Shown here piece by piece: positions 62,361 to 64,000 of a DNA stretch of 64,000 nucleotides; within the stretch, counting starts at the first letter, position 1; the number at the start of each line of letters is the position of its first letter. The DNA lies in assembly GCA_964019695.1 (NCBI GenBank), contig OZ026524.1:64363066-64427065 (forward strand), in the 5' to 3' direction. A model generated the notes under the pieces. That model had not been told where the DNA came from, made no database searches, and saw only the letters and a list, made by a program, of their open reading frames with translations. The position numbers and the translations under genes were made by a program. Source of the stretch: Loripinus fragilis. Lineage: Eukaryota > Mollusca > Bivalvia > Lucinida > Lucinidae.

Positions 62361-62407
62361 TTCTGAATACACTGGAGTGTTGATTTAGCGTGGTACTTTT
62401 GTTTCAG

Positions 62408-62481
62408 GATCTGTGACAGCAAAAGAGATCAGATCGCTATATCGCAGTCTATTTCTTGACTCTTTTACCTTGATTGGATAG
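62408..62481 (+). CDS. ZC3H13: ZC3H13-like, possible window exon 18 with stop
   Basis: Acceptor TTTTGTTTCAG. The frame from exon 17 reads GSVTAKEIRSLYRSLFLDSF, TLIG, then TAG at 62479-62481. It is phase-correct and has protein-like composition. However, the C-terminal domain that follows FSDWSD in vertebrate ZC3H13 is absent, and no clear poly(A) signal is close (AATAAA at 62919, beyond a SINE). It may be an alternative terminal exon or a chance frame. Confidence 0.35.
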
Positions 62482-62621
62482 CACACTACCCCACCCACTA
62501 TTTTATAAGCAATTCAGTATTCCTTATCATTGTATTCCAACTTACAATGAAAAACAAATATAGTGCTGAGAAGAAATTAGAATTAAAAGGAGAATAACTT
62601 GTTTTCATCACTGTTTTTTTT

Positions 62622-62819
62622 ATGAGGGGAGCGCAGTGGTAGAGTGCTTGACTCGAGACCGAGGGGCCGCGGGTTGAGCCTCACCGGCATCACTGCGTTG
62701 TGGTCCTTGAGCAAGACACAATTATCCTAGCTTAGTACTGGTTCAACCCAGGAAGACCCATCCCTGTTTAGCTGAAAGATTGTTGATCGGACGTAAAGAA
62801 TCAAATCAAACAAAACAAA
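62622..62819 (+). mobile_element. SINE family B, nearly full length
   Basis: GGGGAGCGCAGTGGTAGAGT head (a short deletion in the box A region), GGGTTGAGCCTC, 3' end CGGACGTAAAGAATCAAATC. The flanks TCATCACTGTTTT and TCATCGCTGTTTT form a 13-bp duplication with one change. Confidence 0.88.
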
Positions 62820-62834
62820 TCATCGCTGTTTTAG

Positions 62835-63370
62835 TGACCTACAATGTGTGGTCTTTGTTCATTTAACTGTGGGGGACTTGATTTGTGTATGCAATTTTTC
62901 ACACCTTACTGCAATAACAATAAAGGACCTCGGACAGTTTCCTATTCAATCTGCCCAAAATTTGACAGCCTGTGGCTAGGATAATGCATAACTGACAACT
63001 ATAGTTTTGTGCTTAAATCAAACCCTTACATTTAGTGAACCTAGCAATATAAAAATATTCTGAAAATATTGCTTAACTATGCCAGGAATTTAGGGTTTAG
63101 GGGGTGGGGGTAATCTTTGTGACCAAATTTCATTTCACAGAAAGTCAAAGATTCGTCGAGTATTCACCTAAATACATGTAAATATTATGTTTGCGGCATA
63201 AAAATTGAGACGAAAGTGATGCGTTTGCATAAAATTTGGGTTGAGAAGATTACATTGTTTCATCTAAAGATGTGTGCTGTCAATGACTTTTGACTATTAC
63301 CTGTAATGTTCCAAGTTCATCCAGTTGACTTGTGCACTGAGGTGTATCATATCTGCATACTGTATAAATC
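62835..63370. other. No recognised gene
   Basis: AT-rich. AATAAA occurs at 62919-62924. I see no ZC3H13-type exon, tRNA or repeat end. Confidence 0.35.
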
Positions 63371-63374
63371 ATAG

Positions 63375-63560
63375 TCTAGATAAACACAGATGTTGAGCGT
63401 AAAATCGTTAATATTTTTCTTACACATCAGATTTTATCTATAATTTGGTGCTTAAAAGAACCGTCTCTTTGCGACGGTTCTTTTGAGTACCCACAACATA
63501 TGTTTTGGTTGAGAAATGAGACAATTAATTACTTTGTAAGCACTCATAACTAAAGCTCTG
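63375..63560 (-). mobile_element. Hairpin MITE copy 21 (family H)
   Basis: CTAGATAAACACAGATGTTG to GCACTCATAACTAAAG. Hairpin GAACCGTCTCT/TGCGACGGTTC with a changed apex. Confidence 0.82.
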
Positions 63561-63639
63561 ATACATGCCATTTACCTACAGGTCTTTACAAAATAAGTTT
63601 CTAATAAGGTTTTATAATAAAGCGTTTTTGAGCATTTTG

Positions 63640-63745
63640 ACATCGTTCCCCCCCGTGACCAATCATGCCGTTTTTATATGATGTGTGAAATGTAAAACTA
63701 CAACTGTATGCAAAAGGATTAGTTTGGTCACGGGGGGGAAAGCAC
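63640..63745. repeat. Palindrome with GGTCACGGGGGGG arms
   Basis: TTCCCCCCCGTGACCAA faces TTGGTCACGGGGGGGAA, about 60 bp apart. No other feature is seen to the end of the window. Confidence 0.75.
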
Positions 63746-64000
63746 TTCAGTAAAACTTTTTCTATTTTCTATATGTTGAATAGCAAAAACAGAGTTTGAA
63801 GCCCATATTTTTCAATAGGTACTTGTCCAATGAGAAAACGGTTTTTGTGGAGAAGTCGAGGATTGAACCTACTATCTTTCTCATAGAAAAAATATCATTT
63901 TCTTTGAAACTTTTCTCTGGTCATTTTTATGGGCAATCCTTCATTAAGACTGTCCGAGGTCCTTAACAATGTTAATCGAATGTACTTTTAACAATAAGAC

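Larger units (their letters stand above)
3687..62481 (+). other. ZC3H13: ZC3H13-like gene body (m6A writer complex subunit), partial
   Basis: Seventeen + strand exons, each bounded by AG/GT and phase-compatible with its neighbours, give about 1,018 codons. ZC3H13 is the nuclear scaffold of the m6A methyltransferase-associated complex with WTAP, VIRMA, HAKAI and RBM15. Support comes from the order of parts: an N-terminal CCCH finger, an RQRIQREL helix, RS/RE/KE-rich low complexity, and an acidic FSDWSD motif. The start codon lies upstream of the window. The C-terminal helical domain that follows FSDWSD in vertebrates is not visible, so the true 3' end is probably beyond the window. About 3.1 kb of coding sequence is spread over about 59 kb. 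Confidence 0.88.

Noticed and set aside
61844..62383. 179-codon NITHVSL-repeat protein
   Set aside because: It is a frame opened by a 21-bp minisatellite in an intron. No start context, domain or splice junction supports it.

Overview
The window is animal nuclear DNA: AT-rich, with widely spaced short exons and introns packed with transposable elements and tRNA-derived SINEs. A bivalve mollusc is the best guess, from the style of the repeats (Pearl-like elements with (GTCC)n runs, hairpin MITEs, an RTE LINE, Tc1 remnants). That is an inference; no marker gene fixes the species.

One protein-coding gene runs along the + strand through almost the whole window: an orthologue of ZC3H13 (Flacc in flies), the CCCH-finger, RS/RE/KE-rich subunit that links WTAP to the nuclear m6A methyltransferase complex. 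Seventeen exons were assembled by hand (3687-61834). Their splice phases join without conflict into about 1,018 codons. The order is: CCCH finger; an RxxIQREL helix like that of vertebrate ZC3H13; Lys/Ser-rich blocks; RD/RE repeats; Gly/Pro/Arg-rich blocks; KE-rich block; KR-SPxxSP block; acidic FSDWSD motif. The initiator exon lies upstream of the window. The conserved C-terminal DWSGLM-type domain that follows FSDWSD in vertebrates is not seen, so the gene probably continues past 64000. An 18th exon (62408-62481) that would end the frame is possible but doubtful.

A second gene sits in the 9.2-kb intron between window exons 13 and 14: a complete selenocysteine tRNA (51183-51269, anticodon TCA) with an upstream TATA element and a T-run terminator.

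The remainder is mobile DNA. (i) 1-3686: LINE fragment, a SINE, and a ten-unit 150-bp array nested in a MITE. (ii) 3800-12130: SINEs, hairpin MITEs and a Pearl-like element around exons 1-4; two SINEs have target duplications that span 5' splice sites. (iii) 12147-18394: a MITE, then a second MITE containing a Tc1/mariner copy that contains an RTE LINE. (iv) 19491-28500: a Pearl-like element and a tandem array split by a 4.6-kb element with long terminal inverted repeats and a TTT target duplication. (v) 29459-41790: short introns full of MITEs and a pogo-like element. (vi) 41796-44783: a TA-flanked element with seven copies of a TGTACGAACTAATA-type motif at its ends and no recognisable transposase. 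(vii) 51680-55006: a CAGGG-type element containing a second element. (viii) 55500-64000: Tc1 remnant, MITEs, tandem repeats, a 21-bp minisatellite and SINEs. About 22 copies of one roughly 185-bp hairpin MITE are scattered across the window.

All boundaries were read by eye from splice sites, terminal inverted repeats and target duplications. No similarity search was run.
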